Source: Paenarthrobacter nicotinovorans (GTDB lineage Bacteria; Actinomycetota; Actinomycetes; Actinomycetales; Micrococcaceae). Taken from it: a stretch of 64,000 bases of DNA. Below the pieces are notes generated by a model, which saw only the letters and a program-made list of their open reading frames with translations, was not told where the DNA came from and did not search any database. Both the position numbers and the translations under genes were made by a program. Positions 1 to 8,566 of the stretch are shown one piece after another. Numbering within the stretch: the stretch's first letter is position 1; every line of letters begins with the position of its first letter. The DNA is taken from assembly GCF_007670255.1 (NCBI RefSeq), contig NZ_SZVS01000007.1, positions 186,001-250,000 of the forward strand, in the 5' to 3' direction.

Positions 1-15
1 TGCACCTAAAGTGCA
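1..15. promoter_or_regulatory. inverted repeat upstream of the Rieske oxygenase gene
   Basis: TGCAC-CTAAA-GTGCA is a perfect 5-bp inverted repeat at the window edge, about 145 bases before the oxygenase start. It could be part of a regulator site, but the left side of the promoter region is cut off. The rest of 16-159 holds no gene; a GGGAGGA ribosome binding site lies at 148-154. Confidence 0.25.
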
Positions 16-159
16 GGGTTATCTCCTAAATATTGCGCTTTTGTTGCAGTTCAATCGTCCCTAATCTCTTACTACGAAGACTTCGATAACGCCGCTTGCG
101 ACGATGCATCCGCGGTCCCCACGAATCAGACATTTACCCAGCCTCCCGGGAGGAAACCC

Positions 160-1464
160 ATGACTGCTCAAGTGAACGCGCCCCTGAATTCACGCGGAAA
201 ACTCGCCTCGACGTTGCCTGCGGAGCAGCTGGCCGAGATCAGCGCACTGTTCGAGTTCCGGCGCACCGGCTACTCCCTCGACGCCCCCTTCTACACGGAC
301 CCCACGATCTTCAAGATCGACATGGAAGCCATCTTCGGCCAGCACTGGATCTTCGCCGGAAGCGTTGCCGAACTGCCGGAGCCGGGCGACTACATCACGG
401 TGGACTACGGCCCGTACTCGCTGATCGTCCTCCGTAACGACGACGGCGACGTCAACGTCCTGCACAACGTATGCCGCCACCGCGGTGCCCGCGTCCTTAC
501 CGAAGCCGCCGGTTCCACCGGAAACCTGGTCTGTGGCTACCACTCCTGGACCTACTCGCCGGAAGGCAACCTGATCCACGCTTCCGCCCCGGGAGAAGCC
601 AAGTTCGACAAGAACTGCTTCGCCCTCAAGCGCGCCCACAGCCGTGAGGTTGCCGGACTCATCTTTGTCTGCATCGCGGACGAGCCGCCCACCGATTTCG
701 ACGAGACCTCCAAGATCTTCGAGCCTTACCTGGCACCCCACGATCTCGCCAAGACGAAGATTGCCTACCAGCAGAACATCATCGAAGAGGGCAACTGGAA
801 GCTCGTCATGGAGAACAACCGTGAGTGCTACCACTGCGACGGGCACCCGGAGCTCGCTTGTTCCCTCTTCCCCACCTGGGGCCTGACCGAGGGACTGATC
901 CCGGCACACCTTGAAGAGGTGTGGGACCGCAACAAGGAAGCCCAGTCCTCCCTGGAAGAGCGCTGCCGCCGCTACGGCCTGCCCTACGAGGTGGTTGAGG
1001 AACTGGACACCCGCATCGCCGGAATCCGTATCTCACGCGAATCCCTGGACGGCGAGGGCGAATCGTTCTCCGCCGACGGCCGCCGCCTCTCCAAGAAGTT
1101 GCTCGGCGACCTGCCCGACTTCCGCCTTGGCCGTTGCTCCATGCACCTGCAGCCCAACAGCTGGTTCCACTTCCTGGGCGACCACGTCATCACCTTCGGC
1201 GTCTTCCCCATCAACGAACACCAGTCCCTGGTCCGCACCACCTGGCTCGTTGCCGACGACGCAGTTGAAGGCGTGGACTACGACCTCGACAAGCTCACCT
1301 ACACCTGGAAGCAGACCAACATCCAGGACAAGGCATTCGTCGAACTGTGCCAGACCGGCGCGGGCAGCCCTGCCTACGAGCCCGGCCCGTACATGAAGAG
1401 CGAATACCAGGTTGAAGCCTTCATCAACTGGTACGTGCAGCGCGTGCAGGAGCACTTGGCATGA
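160..1464 (+). CDS. Rieske 2Fe-2S oxygenase, glycine betaine demethylase (GbcA)-like
   Basis: The 434-residue product is a Rieske non-heme iron oxygenase alpha subunit that should use O2 and reductase electrons to remove a methyl group. The Rieske cluster ligands are visible as C105-R-H107 and C125-x2-H128. The catalytic domain carries NWKLVMENNRECYHC around 212-226, with H225 and H229 as likely mononuclear iron ligands and an Asp in the late QTNIQDKAF segment as third. This ENNxECxHC pattern is typical of quaternary-ammonium demethylases such as GbcA and stachydrine demethylase. GGGAGGA lies 6 bases before the ATG. The gene overlaps its reductase by 4 bases. Formaldehyde-fixing genes lie 3 kb away and choline oxidation genes 25 kb away, which favours glycine betaine as substrate; another N-methyl compound remains possible. 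Confidence 0.85.
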   Translation: MTAQVNAPLNSRGKLASTLPAEQLAEISALFEFRRTGYSLDAPFYTDPTIFKIDMEAIFGQHWIFAGSVAELPEPGDYITVDYGPYSLIVLRNDDGDVNVLHNVCRHRGARVLTEAAGSTGNLVCGYHSWTYSPEGNLIHASAPGEAKFDKNCFALKRAHSREVAGLIFVCIADEPPTDFDETSKIFEPYLAPHDLAKTKIAYQQNIIEEGNWKLVMENNRECYHCDGHPELACSLFPTWGLTEGLIPAHLEEVWDRNKEAQSSLEERCRRYGLPYEVVEELDTRIAGIRISRESLDGEGESFSADGRRLSKKLLGDLPDFRLGRCSMHLQPNSWFHFLGDHVITFGVFPINEHQSLVRTTWLVADDAVEGVDYDLDKLTYTWKQTNIQDKAFVELCQTGAGSPAYEPGPYMKSEYQVEAFINWYVQRVQEHLA

Positions 1465-2879
1465 TTGAACTCCTCACTGAAACGGCCATCCAGGAGCCAC
1501 AGCGCATCCGCGGCCTTGAGATGCCATGGAACCGGGTCATGGGCAGCACAGAGGCACCCGCCCGCGCTGCCCGCGCCCTGGGCCCGTGGCACCCGCAGGA
1601 GTTCATGGCCGAATGCGTGGAGACCGTACCCGAAGCCGGTGGGCTCATGACGTTCGTGTTCCGCCGCTGCGACGGAGCTCCCCTTGCGTTCCGTGCAGGG
1701 CAGTACGTCAACATCGCCTTCCCCGTGAACGGCGAGGACCAGGACCCGGTGGACCGCAGCTACTCGCTGTCCAGCTCGCCCACTGAACCCTGGACCTTCA
1801 GCATCAGCGTCAAGCGCGACGCCGGCGGCCTGGTGTCGCCGTGGGTACATGAGAACGTCAAGCCCGGTACGGTCCTGGAGATGCTCGGGCCGGTGGGAGC
1901 CTTCCACCTGCCCGACGCCGACCGGCGCGCGCGGTACCTCCTGCTGGCTGCCGGCGCGGGCATCACGCCCATCATGTCCATGGTGCGGACCATCCACTCG
2001 CTGCCCGGGCACGCCGACGTCGTAGTCCTCTACCACGGGGCGGAGGCAGGCGGCTTCGCCTTCCACCGCGAGCTGGCCTACATCGCCTCCGTGGATTCGC
2101 GCATCCGGGTGTTCTACTCATTGGGTGACCGCAACAAGCCCGAAGACTGGGAAGGTCTCAGCGGCCGTTTGACCGCGGCCATGATCGACGAAGTGGCGCC
2201 GGACGCCAACGGACGCCAGGTCTACGCCTGCGGTCCCGAGGGATACCTGAATACGGCCACGGAGCTGCTTAAGAAGGTAGGGGTGGACGACACCTCGATC
2301 TACATGGAGTTCTTCTCGGGTGACCGCCAGACTCTCCTCGAATACGCGGCCGAGGTGGCCCTGGCCGCCGACATTGCCGAAGAAATCGCGGAAGAGATTG
2401 CCGATTCGGCCGAGGACTACTTCGAGAGCCAGCCCGCGGCGTTCGGGCTGTACGAGCCCGGCTACGACGCCGACGGAACCTTGGAAGCCACAGGACTGCC
2501 GCTCGAAGCGCTCGACGCCGAACCGTCAGGTTCCGCCGCCGACGCCGGCCCGGTTGCCTCGCCGGAGCCAGAAGCCGCAACTCCTGATGCCTCGAGTTTC
2601 GACACCGTGGGAACAGGCAGCCTCACCCTGTCCTTCCTGCGCACCGGCGTTAATGTGCGGATCGACCCCAGCGAGCACATCCTCGAGGTGGCCCAGCGGG
2701 CCGGCGTCCGGATCGGCGCCAACTGCAAGGAAGGGATGTGCGGTTCCTGCAAGGTGGTCAAGCTGTCAGGCGAGGTTGAGATGAACCACCAAGGCGGTAT
2801 CCGGAAAAGGGAAATCGACGCCGGCAAGTTCCTGCCGTGCTGCTCCACGGCAACCACGGACATGGTGATCGACGCCTGA
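1461..2879 (+). CDS. ferredoxin-NAD(P)H reductase with fused 2Fe-2S domain, GbcB-like electron donor
   Basis: The 472-residue protein should pass electrons from NAD(P)H through flavin and a plant-type 2Fe-2S cluster to the Rieske oxygenase encoded immediately upstream (ATGA overlap). A flavin-binding RSYSL motif is at 99-103, the nucleotide-binding AAGAGITP at 163-170, and CGPEGY at 257-262. The C-terminal ferredoxin has C422, C427, C430 and C460. Between the two parts, residues about 290-380 form an acidic, Ala/Glu/Pro-rich stretch. GbcB-type reductases have the same domain order; the linker appears long, a judgement from memory. Substrate follows the partner oxygenase and is inferred. Confidence 0.85.
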   Translation: MIELLTETAIQEPQRIRGLEMPWNRVMGSTEAPARAARALGPWHPQEFMAECVETVPEAGGLMTFVFRRCDGAPLAFRAGQYVNIAFPVNGEDQDPVDRSYSLSSSPTEPWTFSISVKRDAGGLVSPWVHENVKPGTVLEMLGPVGAFHLPDADRRARYLLLAAGAGITPIMSMVRTIHSLPGHADVVVLYHGAEAGGFAFHRELAYIASVDSRIRVFYSLGDRNKPEDWEGLSGRLTAAMIDEVAPDANGRQVYACGPEGYLNTATELLKKVGVDDTSIYMEFFSGDRQTLLEYAAEVALAADIAEEIAEEIADSAEDYFESQPAAFGLYEPGYDADGTLEATGLPLEALDAEPSGSAADAGPVASPEPEAATPDASSFDTVGTGSLTLSFLRTGVNVRIDPSEHILEVAQRAGVRIGANCKEGMCGSCKVVKLSGEVEMNHQGGIRKREIDAGKFLPCCSTATTDMVIDA

Positions 2880-2899
2880 AACCCCACCAACCCAGTCAC

Positions 2900-2937
2900 A
2901 GAAGAGCGCGTTTTGACTCGTCAAAACGCGCTCTTCT
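2900..2937. terminator. bidirectional hairpin terminator
   Basis: A perfect 17-bp stem (2900-2916 with 2921-2937) closes a CTCG loop between the convergent reductase and LuxR-type genes. The inner stem has TTTTGA/TCAAAA, giving short T runs on both strands. Confidence 0.75.
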
Positions 2938-2951
2938 GCTGTTCGGTTGGC

Positions 2952-4217
2952 TTAGCGGAGGCCCGCACTGTGGGCCAAGGCAATGGCCTCGGTGCGGGAA
3001 CGGACATCCAATTTTCGGAAGAGGTTCCGGAGGTGGAATTTCACGGTGTTTTCGCTGATGTTCAGCTCTGCGGCGATGGCACGGTTGCGTTGTCCGGCAG
3101 CCAGGGACTGGAGGACTTCCAGTTCCCTTGAGGCCAGGCCCCACGCCGCAACGTCCCCGGCCGGCGCAGATGGAGGATCCAGTGGCAATACCACGGATAT
3201 GTCGGCTCCCCACCCTTGCATGACGTCCACGCTCATCTTGCCGTTGAGTGCCTGCACCTTCTGGCGGAGCCGCTCCATGTTGGTGGCATCGGGCGACAGC
3301 TCGCCCCGGCCGTCGTCCCGGACGTTGATTAACAGGTTCTCGCCGTCGCAGTCCCACTGGGCCCGGACCCGGTGTACGTCCGGTTGCTCGGCGATCGCCA
3401 GGACCAGGCCGCGCACCACGGCCCTGGCTGCGTGGGCCACTTCTCCGGGGAGGGCCCGTCCGTTGGCTGGCGGCTCTATGAACTGGAAATCGATGTTGCT
3501 GAAGTGCATCAGCGGCCGGAGGTCCTCACGAAGCCTTTCGAACGCTGAGCTGACGGGTTCTTCCACCAGGTCGCTGGTGCGGTCGTTCAGGGTCCGGAGA
3601 CTGATCAGCGCCTTGACGGTCAGGTCTGTGACGAATGTCCGGGCTGCATGGTCATCCATGGAGTTGGAGCGCAATGCTGCAAGCACTGTTTCGAGGGTGG
3701 TGGAGTGCTGGTCCACCAGTTCGGCCGTCACGCGGATCCGTTCCGCTGACGCGGCCCGGGATTCCAAAAGATACGACGGCGGTGCGTCACTGACCTTCTC
3801 TTGGATTCGGGCCGCTGTGAGTTCCCAAAGGTAGGTGAGGACCCGCAGCCCTTCGTCGTCCAGCGTGGGCTGGGGATCCGTCAAAACCAAGAGGGCGTTG
3901 CTGGGCGGGTAGGTGAGGGCCAGGATGTCGCGTTCCTGTCCGGCGATCACGGCGCGGGTACGCCACGGCCCTTTCCCGTCAATGGCAGCCCGGACGTCGT
4001 CCAGTTCGGGGATGGACACGCGGCTGACGATGTCCTCGGCACCGGCCTTCTTTTGCGGCCTGCCCGTGCAGTCTTCGGTGAAGATCACCAGTGCGCTGGT
4101 GCCTGCGTATGGCGAAAGAGCGGTCCGCAGGCTGTCGGCTATTCGTGACAGCGGTGCCTGGGAGAGGTCCGCAATGGCGTCCAGGAGGTGCCATGGGATG
4201 GCGGATGGCTGCGACAT
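2952..4217 (-). CDS. LuxR-type regulator with degenerate histidine-kinase-like ATPase domain
   Basis: A 421-residue protein (from ATG 4217; upstream GTG 4247 or ATG 4244 would add 9-10 residues, and no Shine-Dalgarno decides it). The N-terminal third resembles a GAF-type sensor region. The middle part resembles a histidine-kinase ATPase fold, with an N-box-like helix, [10 protein letters not shown] as a G1-like box and [11 protein letters not shown] as a G2-like box. I see no clear phospho-accepting His motif. The last 60 residues are a LuxR helix-turn-helix ([13 protein letters not shown], then [20 protein letters not shown]). It lies between the demethylase genes and the divergent RuMP genes, so it is the likely regulator of one or both. 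The ligand is unknown. Confidence 0.75.
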   Translation of the reverse strand: MSQPSAIPWHLLDAIADLSQAPLSRIADSLRTALSPYAGTSALVIFTEDCTGRPQKKAGAEDIVSRVSIPELDDVRAAIDGKGPWRTRAVIAGQERDILALTYPPSNALLVLTDPQPTLDDEGLRVLTYLWELTAARIQEKVSDAPPSYLLESRAASAERIRVTAELVDQHSTTLETVLAALRSNSMDDHAARTFVTDLTVKALISLRTLNDRTSDLVEEPVSSAFERLREDLRPLMHFSNIDFQFIEPPANGRALPGEVAHAARAVVRGLVLAIAEQPDVHRVRAQWDCDGENLLINVRDDGRGELSPDATNMERLRQKVQALNGKMSVDVMQGWGADISVVLPLDPPSAPAGDVAAWGLASRELEVLQSLAAGQRNRAIAAELNISENTVKFHLRNLFRKLDVRSRTEAIALAHSAGLR

Positions 4218-4284
4218 GCATCCAAGCCTAAGGGAGAACTCCATCACTGCCTACCCAAAAGGATAGTCAACACTGCACTTTTTT

Positions 4285-4295
4285 GGCGTTACGCC
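4285..4295. promoter_or_regulatory. palindrome in the divergent regulator/RuMP promoter region
   Basis: GGCGT-T-ACGCC is a perfect palindrome midway between the LuxR-type gene and the hexuloisomerase gene. The octamer GCCTACCC also occurs twice nearby, one copy overlapping the palindrome's right end. A site for the adjacent LuxR-type regulator is a reasonable but untested reading. Confidence 0.35.
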
Positions 4296-4366
4296 TACCC
4301 TTCCCGGTCGGAAGAATTGTCGTATCGCCGCTGATGCCCGGGATACCTACCGCAAAGGAGTGAGAG

Positions 4367-4957
4367 TTGCACGTCATCGCAGAACCATCCACAACCTCAA
4401 GCGACAGCGTTGCCGACAACGCTTCCCTGATCCTCGATGAGCTATCCCGCGTCGCCTCCGGCCTGGATTACGGACAGCTCGCACGCCTTGCAGAGGAGGT
4501 CAGCGCGGCCGAACGGGTCTTCCTGGCAGGAGCCGGCCGGAGCGGGCTTGTCCTCCGCATGGCCGCGATGCGGCTGATGCATCTGGGCTTGACGGTCCAC
4601 GTGGCCGGCGACACCACGACACCGGCCATTACCGAGGGTGACGTGCTTGTAGTGGCCTCCGGTTCAGGAACCACGTCCAGCGTGGTCAAAGCAGCCGAAA
4701 CCGCACTCGCGGCCGGCGCAGGAGTTGCTGCGGTGACCACCAATCCCTCGTCCGCCCTGGCAGCCCTGGCCGATGCTCTGGTGGTTATCCCTGCAGCGCA
4801 GAAGACCGACCACGGTTCAGCAGTCTCAAGACAGTACTCGGGCAGCCTTTTTGAACAGTCCCTTTTCCTCGTGACCGAGTCGGTCTTCCAGGCCCTGTGG
4901 GAAGCCACGGCCGAACCGGCCGAAAAGCTTTGGCTGCGTCACGCCAACCTCGAGTAA
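4367..4957 (+). CDS. hxlB: 6-phospho-3-hexuloisomerase
   Basis: A 196-residue SIS-domain isomerase that converts D-arabino-hex-3-ulose 6-phosphate to fructose 6-phosphate in the ribulose monophosphate route. The sugar-phosphate site is seen as FLAGAGRSG and VVASGSGTTSSV, and the C-terminal part has the family SLFEQSLFL segment. Length matches PHI enzymes (about 180-200). The start is TTG at 4367, chosen because AAAGGAG lies 6 bases upstream; the next Met is far inside the SIS domain. It precedes the synthase gene by 67 bases, so the two are probably cotranscribed. Order PHI then HPS is common in actinobacteria. Confidence 0.9.
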   Translation: MHVIAEPSTTSSDSVADNASLILDELSRVASGLDYGQLARLAEEVSAAERVFLAGAGRSGLVLRMAAMRLMHLGLTVHVAGDTTTPAITEGDVLVVASGSGTTSSVVKAAETALAAGAGVAAVTTNPSSALAALADALVVIPAAQKTDHGSAVSRQYSGSLFEQSLFLVTESVFQALWEATAEPAEKLWLRHANLE

Positions 4958-5024
4958 GCGCACTTGGTCTTTCCCCTGTAAACCACACCACAACGGACCA
5001 CACCACAAAAGAAAGCAGAACACC

Positions 5025-5648
5025 ATGAAACTGCAGGTTGCACTGGATCTCCTCACCATCGACGATGCCCTGGAACTGGCCGGCAAGGTAGCCGAGCACG
5101 TGGACATCATCGAACTGGGGACGCCCCTGATCAAGGCTGAGGGCCTGGCCGCCGTCACTGCCATCAAGGAAGCCCACCCCGGCAAGATCGTGTTCGCAGA
5201 CATGAAGACCATGGACGCGGGAGAACTCGAAGCGGACATCGCCTTCAAGGCCGGCGCCGATCTGGTGTCTGTCCTGGGAACTGCGGATGACTCCACGATC
5301 GCCGGTGCCGTCAAGGCCGCACAGTCCCACAACAAGGGCATCGTGGTGGATCTGATCGGCGTGGCGGACAAGGTTTCCCGTGCCAAGGAAGCCAGGGCCC
5401 TGGGTGCGAAGTTCATCGAATTCCACGCCGGCCTGGATGAGCAAGCACAGCCGGGTTATGACCTGCGCGGACTCCTGAACGCCGGGGAAGAGGCCCGCGT
5501 GCCGTTCTCCGTTGCCGGTGGCGTCAATGCATTCACCATCTCGGCGGTGCAGTTGGCCGGGGCCGATGTAGCTGTGGCAGGAAGCGCAATTTACGGTGCC
5601 TCGGATCCCGAAGTGGCTGCCAAGGAACTCAAGGCCGCCATCCAGTAA
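5025..5648 (+). CDS. hxlA: 3-hexulose-6-phosphate synthase
   Basis: A 207-residue TIM-barrel aldolase of the OMP-decarboxylase superfamily that condenses formaldehyde with ribulose 5-phosphate. Diagnostic segments are the N-terminal LQVALDLLTIDDAL, the Mg/active-site DMKTMDAGELEAD and EFHAGLDEQ, and the phosphate-binding VAGGVNAF plus VAVAGSAIYG. Length is normal for the family. Together with the isomerase upstream it forms the formaldehyde-fixing half of the RuMP cycle. The promoter is probably the region shared with the LuxR-type gene. A hairpin follows the stop. Confidence 0.93.
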   Translation: MKLQVALDLLTIDDALELAGKVAEHVDIIELGTPLIKAEGLAAVTAIKEAHPGKIVFADMKTMDAGELEADIAFKAGADLVSVLGTADDSTIAGAVKAAQSHNKGIVVDLIGVADKVSRAKEARALGAKFIEFHAGLDEQAQPGYDLRGLLNAGEEARVPFSVAGGVNAFTISAVQLAGADVAVAGSAIYGASDPEVAAKELKAAIQ

Positions 5649-5670
5649 CTGCCGGCTCCCAACGCCAGAT

Positions 5671-5710
5671 AGCCCGGGAAAGGGTCCTCACGAGGGCGTT
5701 TTCCCGGGCT
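5671..5710. terminator. convergent terminator hairpin overlapping the debranching-enzyme 3' end
   Basis: AGCCCGGGAAA (5671-5681) pairs with TTTCCCGGGCT (5700-5710), an 11-bp perfect stem with an 18-base loop. It ends hxlBA and includes the stop codon of the opposing gene (5688-5690). Confidence 0.6.
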
Positions 5711-7859
5711 CCTTGCTGTGATGCGCCCGCTCGACCAACTCCGACATCCACGGACGTTGCCCGTGGTGGACTGTCAGGCCCTCGGGGATGCCCGTCACCG
5801 AGGCTTCGGTACCGGAGGCGTCTATCGTGATCCGTGCACTGCCCATGGGGGCGTTGCTGATGTGCAGGTCCCCGAACGAGGCTGGCAGCACGGGGTCGAG
5901 CCAGATGCCGCCCAGGGAGATGTGGGTGTCGTAGCGCATCAGGCTCATGACCAGGTGAATGGGCGTGGTGGCGGCCCATGCCTGGGGCGAACAGGCTGTT
6001 GGGTAGGGGACAGGCTCGCGGAACTGCGAGCGGTCAAAGCCGCAGAAGAGCTCAGGCAGCCTGTCGCCCGAGATTTCCGCTGCTTCAAGCATCGCCGTGG
6101 CAATCCGCTGCGCTTCCTCCACGAAGCCGTACCGCAGCAGCCCCGAAACAATAAGGGCGTTGTCGTGCGGCCATACAGAACCGTTGTGATAGCTGGCGGG
6201 GTTATAGGCGCCCATGTCCTTGGCCAGGGTGCGGACACCCCAGCCGCTGAACATTTCGGGAGACATCAGCCGCTCCACCACAGCAGGCGCCTTGTCCTCG
6301 TCGATCAACCCAAACCACAAGCAATGGCCCATGTTGGAGGCACACGCGTCCACCGGCCTCTTGTCCCGGTCGAGGGCCACCGCGTAGTAGCCCTTGTCCG
6401 GCAACCAGAACTGCTCGTTGAATTTTCTCTTCAAGTCTTCCGCGCGTTGCCGCAGGCTTTCCGCCAAGGCGAGGTCGCCGTCGTCGTACGCCATCCAGGC
6501 GCGCGCCACATAGGCGCCGTGCACGTAGGCCTGGACCTCGCAGAGCGCCAGCGGTGGTTGGGCGAGCGTGCCGTCCGCGAAGTTGATGCCGTCCCAGGAG
6601 TCCTTCCAGCCTTGGTTGATGAGCCCGTGTTCGTTGGGCCGGCCGTACTCCACAAAACCGTCGCCGTCGCGGTCCCCGTAGTCCTGGATCCACTGCAGGG
6701 CGCGGTCGGCGTGGGGGAGCAGGGACGCAATGGCGTCCTTGCCGAAACCCCAACGGCTGACCGAGCCAAGGACCACCACAAACAGTGGCGTGGCGTCCAC
6801 GCTGCCGTAATACGCCGACTTGCCGCCCAAGGCCAGGCCTCCGGAGACGCCGAGCCGGACTTCGTGGAGGATCTTGCCTGGTTCTTCCTCGGTGGCCTCA
6901 TCCACCACCGTGCCCTGGCGATCGGCCAGTGTGCGCAAAGTGCCCAAAGCCAGGGACGGGTCCACAGGCAGCGCCATTTCCGAGGCCCACAGGGAATCGC
7001 GGCCGAACAACGTCATGAACCACGGCGCACCTGCGGCGACCACCACCCTCTCAGGGTGGTCCGGGTCTTGGATCCGGAGTGCTCCCAGGTCCTCGTAGCT
7101 TCGGCGGAGGGTGTCTTCGACCGACCGGTTGCTCAGCTGGACAACAGGGATCCGCGCCACCCAATCCTGCCGGCGTTGGTCGCTGGGCGAGAGTCCGCCC
7201 TGGTCCTGGTGGGTGAACGTGGCCCCGGCTCCGGTGCCTTGCGGTTTCGGCACCACGCTGGCGCGGGTGCTCCAACTCCCGTAGGCGGGTATTTTGGCCG
7301 TGAAGCCCAATGCTTTTGCCCCGGCCCCGGCACCATCGGCACGAATGACGACGCTTTTCCGGATGTCCTCCCATTTTCCCCGGATTTCTATGGAGTCGCC
7401 GTCGGGCAGGTGCGTTTCGGTCCATTGGCGGGTAATCCGTGCTTCCTTGACTTCAAAAAGGTCGGCAAAATCCGAGTCCGCGGAGAGCAGGATGCGGCAT
7501 TGAGCCACTTGGTTTGAGTAATTCCGCACGGTAATTTCTTCGCGGATCCCATTTCCCACTTCCCGCAGCCTCTCCACCAGTAAAGGGCTGTCCGCGTGGC
7601 CGTCGGGGCGGGGTACCCGGCCCACAAAGAAGGCGCGGTAGGGCTCCCTGGTTTCTGCCGCCAGGGGTTCGATGACCTGTCCGTTAACGGTGAGCTCCCA
7701 GGTGGACAGGATCCGCGTGTCGAGGTGGAACACACCGTGGGGTACGTCGGAATGGATGTCCCCGTTTGCCGCGGAAATACAGAAGGATGAGCCTTCAACC
7801 AAAGTCACCGTGCCCGAGCCAAGAGGGCCGGCTGCCGTGTCAGCATTCCATCCAGCCAC
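5688..7859 (-). CDS. amylo-alpha-1,6-glucosidase / glycogen debranching-type (alpha/alpha)6 glycosidase
   Basis: The start is taken as GTG 7859 because AAGGAG lies 6 bases upstream; the open frame runs further, but that extension is Arg/Pro-rich and unlikely to be coding. The 723-residue protein begins with the N-terminal glycogen-debranching domain (LVEGSSFCISAANGDI, then HGVFHLDTRILSTWEL). It continues into an (alpha/alpha)6 barrel with APWFMTLFGRDSLWASE, INQGWKDSWDGI and NGSVWPHDNALI, segments that hold the acidic catalytic residues in this family. No signal peptide is seen, so it is probably cytoplasmic. It may trim alpha-1,6 branches of glycogen or hydrolyse a related glycoside; family members are often annotated without biochemical proof. 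Confidence 0.8.
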   Translation of the reverse strand: MAGWNADTAAGPLGSGTVTLVEGSSFCISAANGDIHSDVPHGVFHLDTRILSTWELTVNGQVIEPLAAETREPYRAFFVGRVPRPDGHADSPLLVERLREVGNGIREEITVRNYSNQVAQCRILLSADSDFADLFEVKEARITRQWTETHLPDGDSIEIRGKWEDIRKSVVIRADGAGAGAKALGFTAKIPAYGSWSTRASVVPKPQGTGAGATFTHQDQGGLSPSDQRRQDWVARIPVVQLSNRSVEDTLRRSYEDLGALRIQDPDHPERVVVAAGAPWFMTLFGRDSLWASEMALPVDPSLALGTLRTLADRQGTVVDEATEEEPGKILHEVRLGVSGGLALGGKSAYYGSVDATPLFVVVLGSVSRWGFGKDAIASLLPHADRALQWIQDYGDRDGDGFVEYGRPNEHGLINQGWKDSWDGINFADGTLAQPPLALCEVQAYVHGAYVARAWMAYDDGDLALAESLRQRAEDLKRKFNEQFWLPDKGYYAVALDRDKRPVDACASNMGHCLWFGLIDEDKAPAVVERLMSPEMFSGWGVRTLAKDMGAYNPASYHNGSVWPHDNALIVSGLLRYGFVEEAQRIATAMLEAAEISGDRLPELFCGFDRSQFREPVPYPTACSPQAWAATTPIHLVMSLMRYDTHISLGGIWLDPVLPASFGDLHISNAPMGSARITIDASGTEASVTGIPEGLTVHHGQRPWMSELVERAHHSKEPGKTPS

Positions 7860-8104
7860 GTGATGCTCCTTATCCGTGCGCCTGAGCCGTGCCGGACGCC
7901 GCGCGCCCGTCCACTTGTGGGGATGGATACGACGGTACGCCCGCAGGCATACCGGCGCCAGAGCCGGCCAGGGCAAGCGGCCGCCCTTGAGAGTTAACCT
8001 GGTTTTCTCTTCCGGGAACCGTAAAGGGGTCTATAGTGAGGGAATAGGACATTCGCTGATGCAGCCCGGCGGCCCTAACTTCTGTAAGAAGAGGCCCCAA
8101 AAAA
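7860..8104. other. divergent intergenic region
   Basis: This region separates the debranching-enzyme start from the small hypothetical gene. TATAGT at 8032-8037 is a good -10 candidate for the rightward gene; no convincing -35 is seen. GAAGAGG before 8105 can serve as ribosome binding site. No other structure was noticed. Confidence 0.4.
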
Positions 8105-8449
8105 ATGACCGACACTCAAATCAGCTCTTTTCTGCGTGACTCCGTGGTGTTCGAGGACGATACCGAGAAGGGCCTGGACTTTGACACTCTCTATGGCCTG
8201 TACATCAGTTGGTGCGTTCTTGGCCGCAAAGTCCCCGTCCCCGATTCCGCTTTCAAAACTGCCCTGGTCTTGCATGGACTGAAGCCTGTCAAGGAAAACG
8301 GCCAGCGGATCTACCCTGGTATGGCCATGGTGGGTCCTGCAGCCAGGGATTACGTTGTCAACAACGTCCCGATGTGGACCGGCTCTGCCAATGCCACCGC
8401 CCCGGCGCTCTTGGGCGACGACGAGGAATCAGTCCCAGCCATCGCTTAA
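8105..8449 (+). CDS. conserved-looking small hypothetical protein
   Basis: A 114-residue acidic protein that I cannot assign to a named family. It begins with a helix-like MTDTQISSFLRDSVVFEDD, has an aromatic LYGLYISWCVLGRKVPV stretch, and ends in an acidic low-complexity tail. No signal peptide or membrane segment is evident. The middle, with VPDSAFKTALVLHGL and then GQRIYPG, is reminiscent of winged-helix domains found in phage or primase C-terminal regions, but that is only an impression. It has its own -10 candidate and is followed by the photolyase gene on the same strand at 117 bases. Confidence 0.65.
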   Translation: MTDTQISSFLRDSVVFEDDTEKGLDFDTLYGLYISWCVLGRKVPVPDSAFKTALVLHGLKPVKENGQRIYPGMAMVGPAARDYVVNNVPMWTGSANATAPALLGDDEESVPAIA

Positions 8450-8566
8450 GCCGCGTACCCGCTGATCCGGCACGGCCAATAACAGCTTTTCAGCTCATGC
8501 CCCTAGGATGCGAAGAGGGGCATGGGCTGTTCCTGTTTTCGGGGGTCGTCGTCTGAGAGGGGTTAC

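Noticed and set aside
5718..7517. A 599-codon open frame on the plus strand
   Set aside because: It mirrors the debranching-type enzyme, has no recognisable motif, and lacks a ribosome binding site.
7860..7976. Upstream extension of the debranching-type gene to 7976
   Set aside because: Arg/Pro-rich, no family similarity, and the good AAGGAG site points to GTG 7859.
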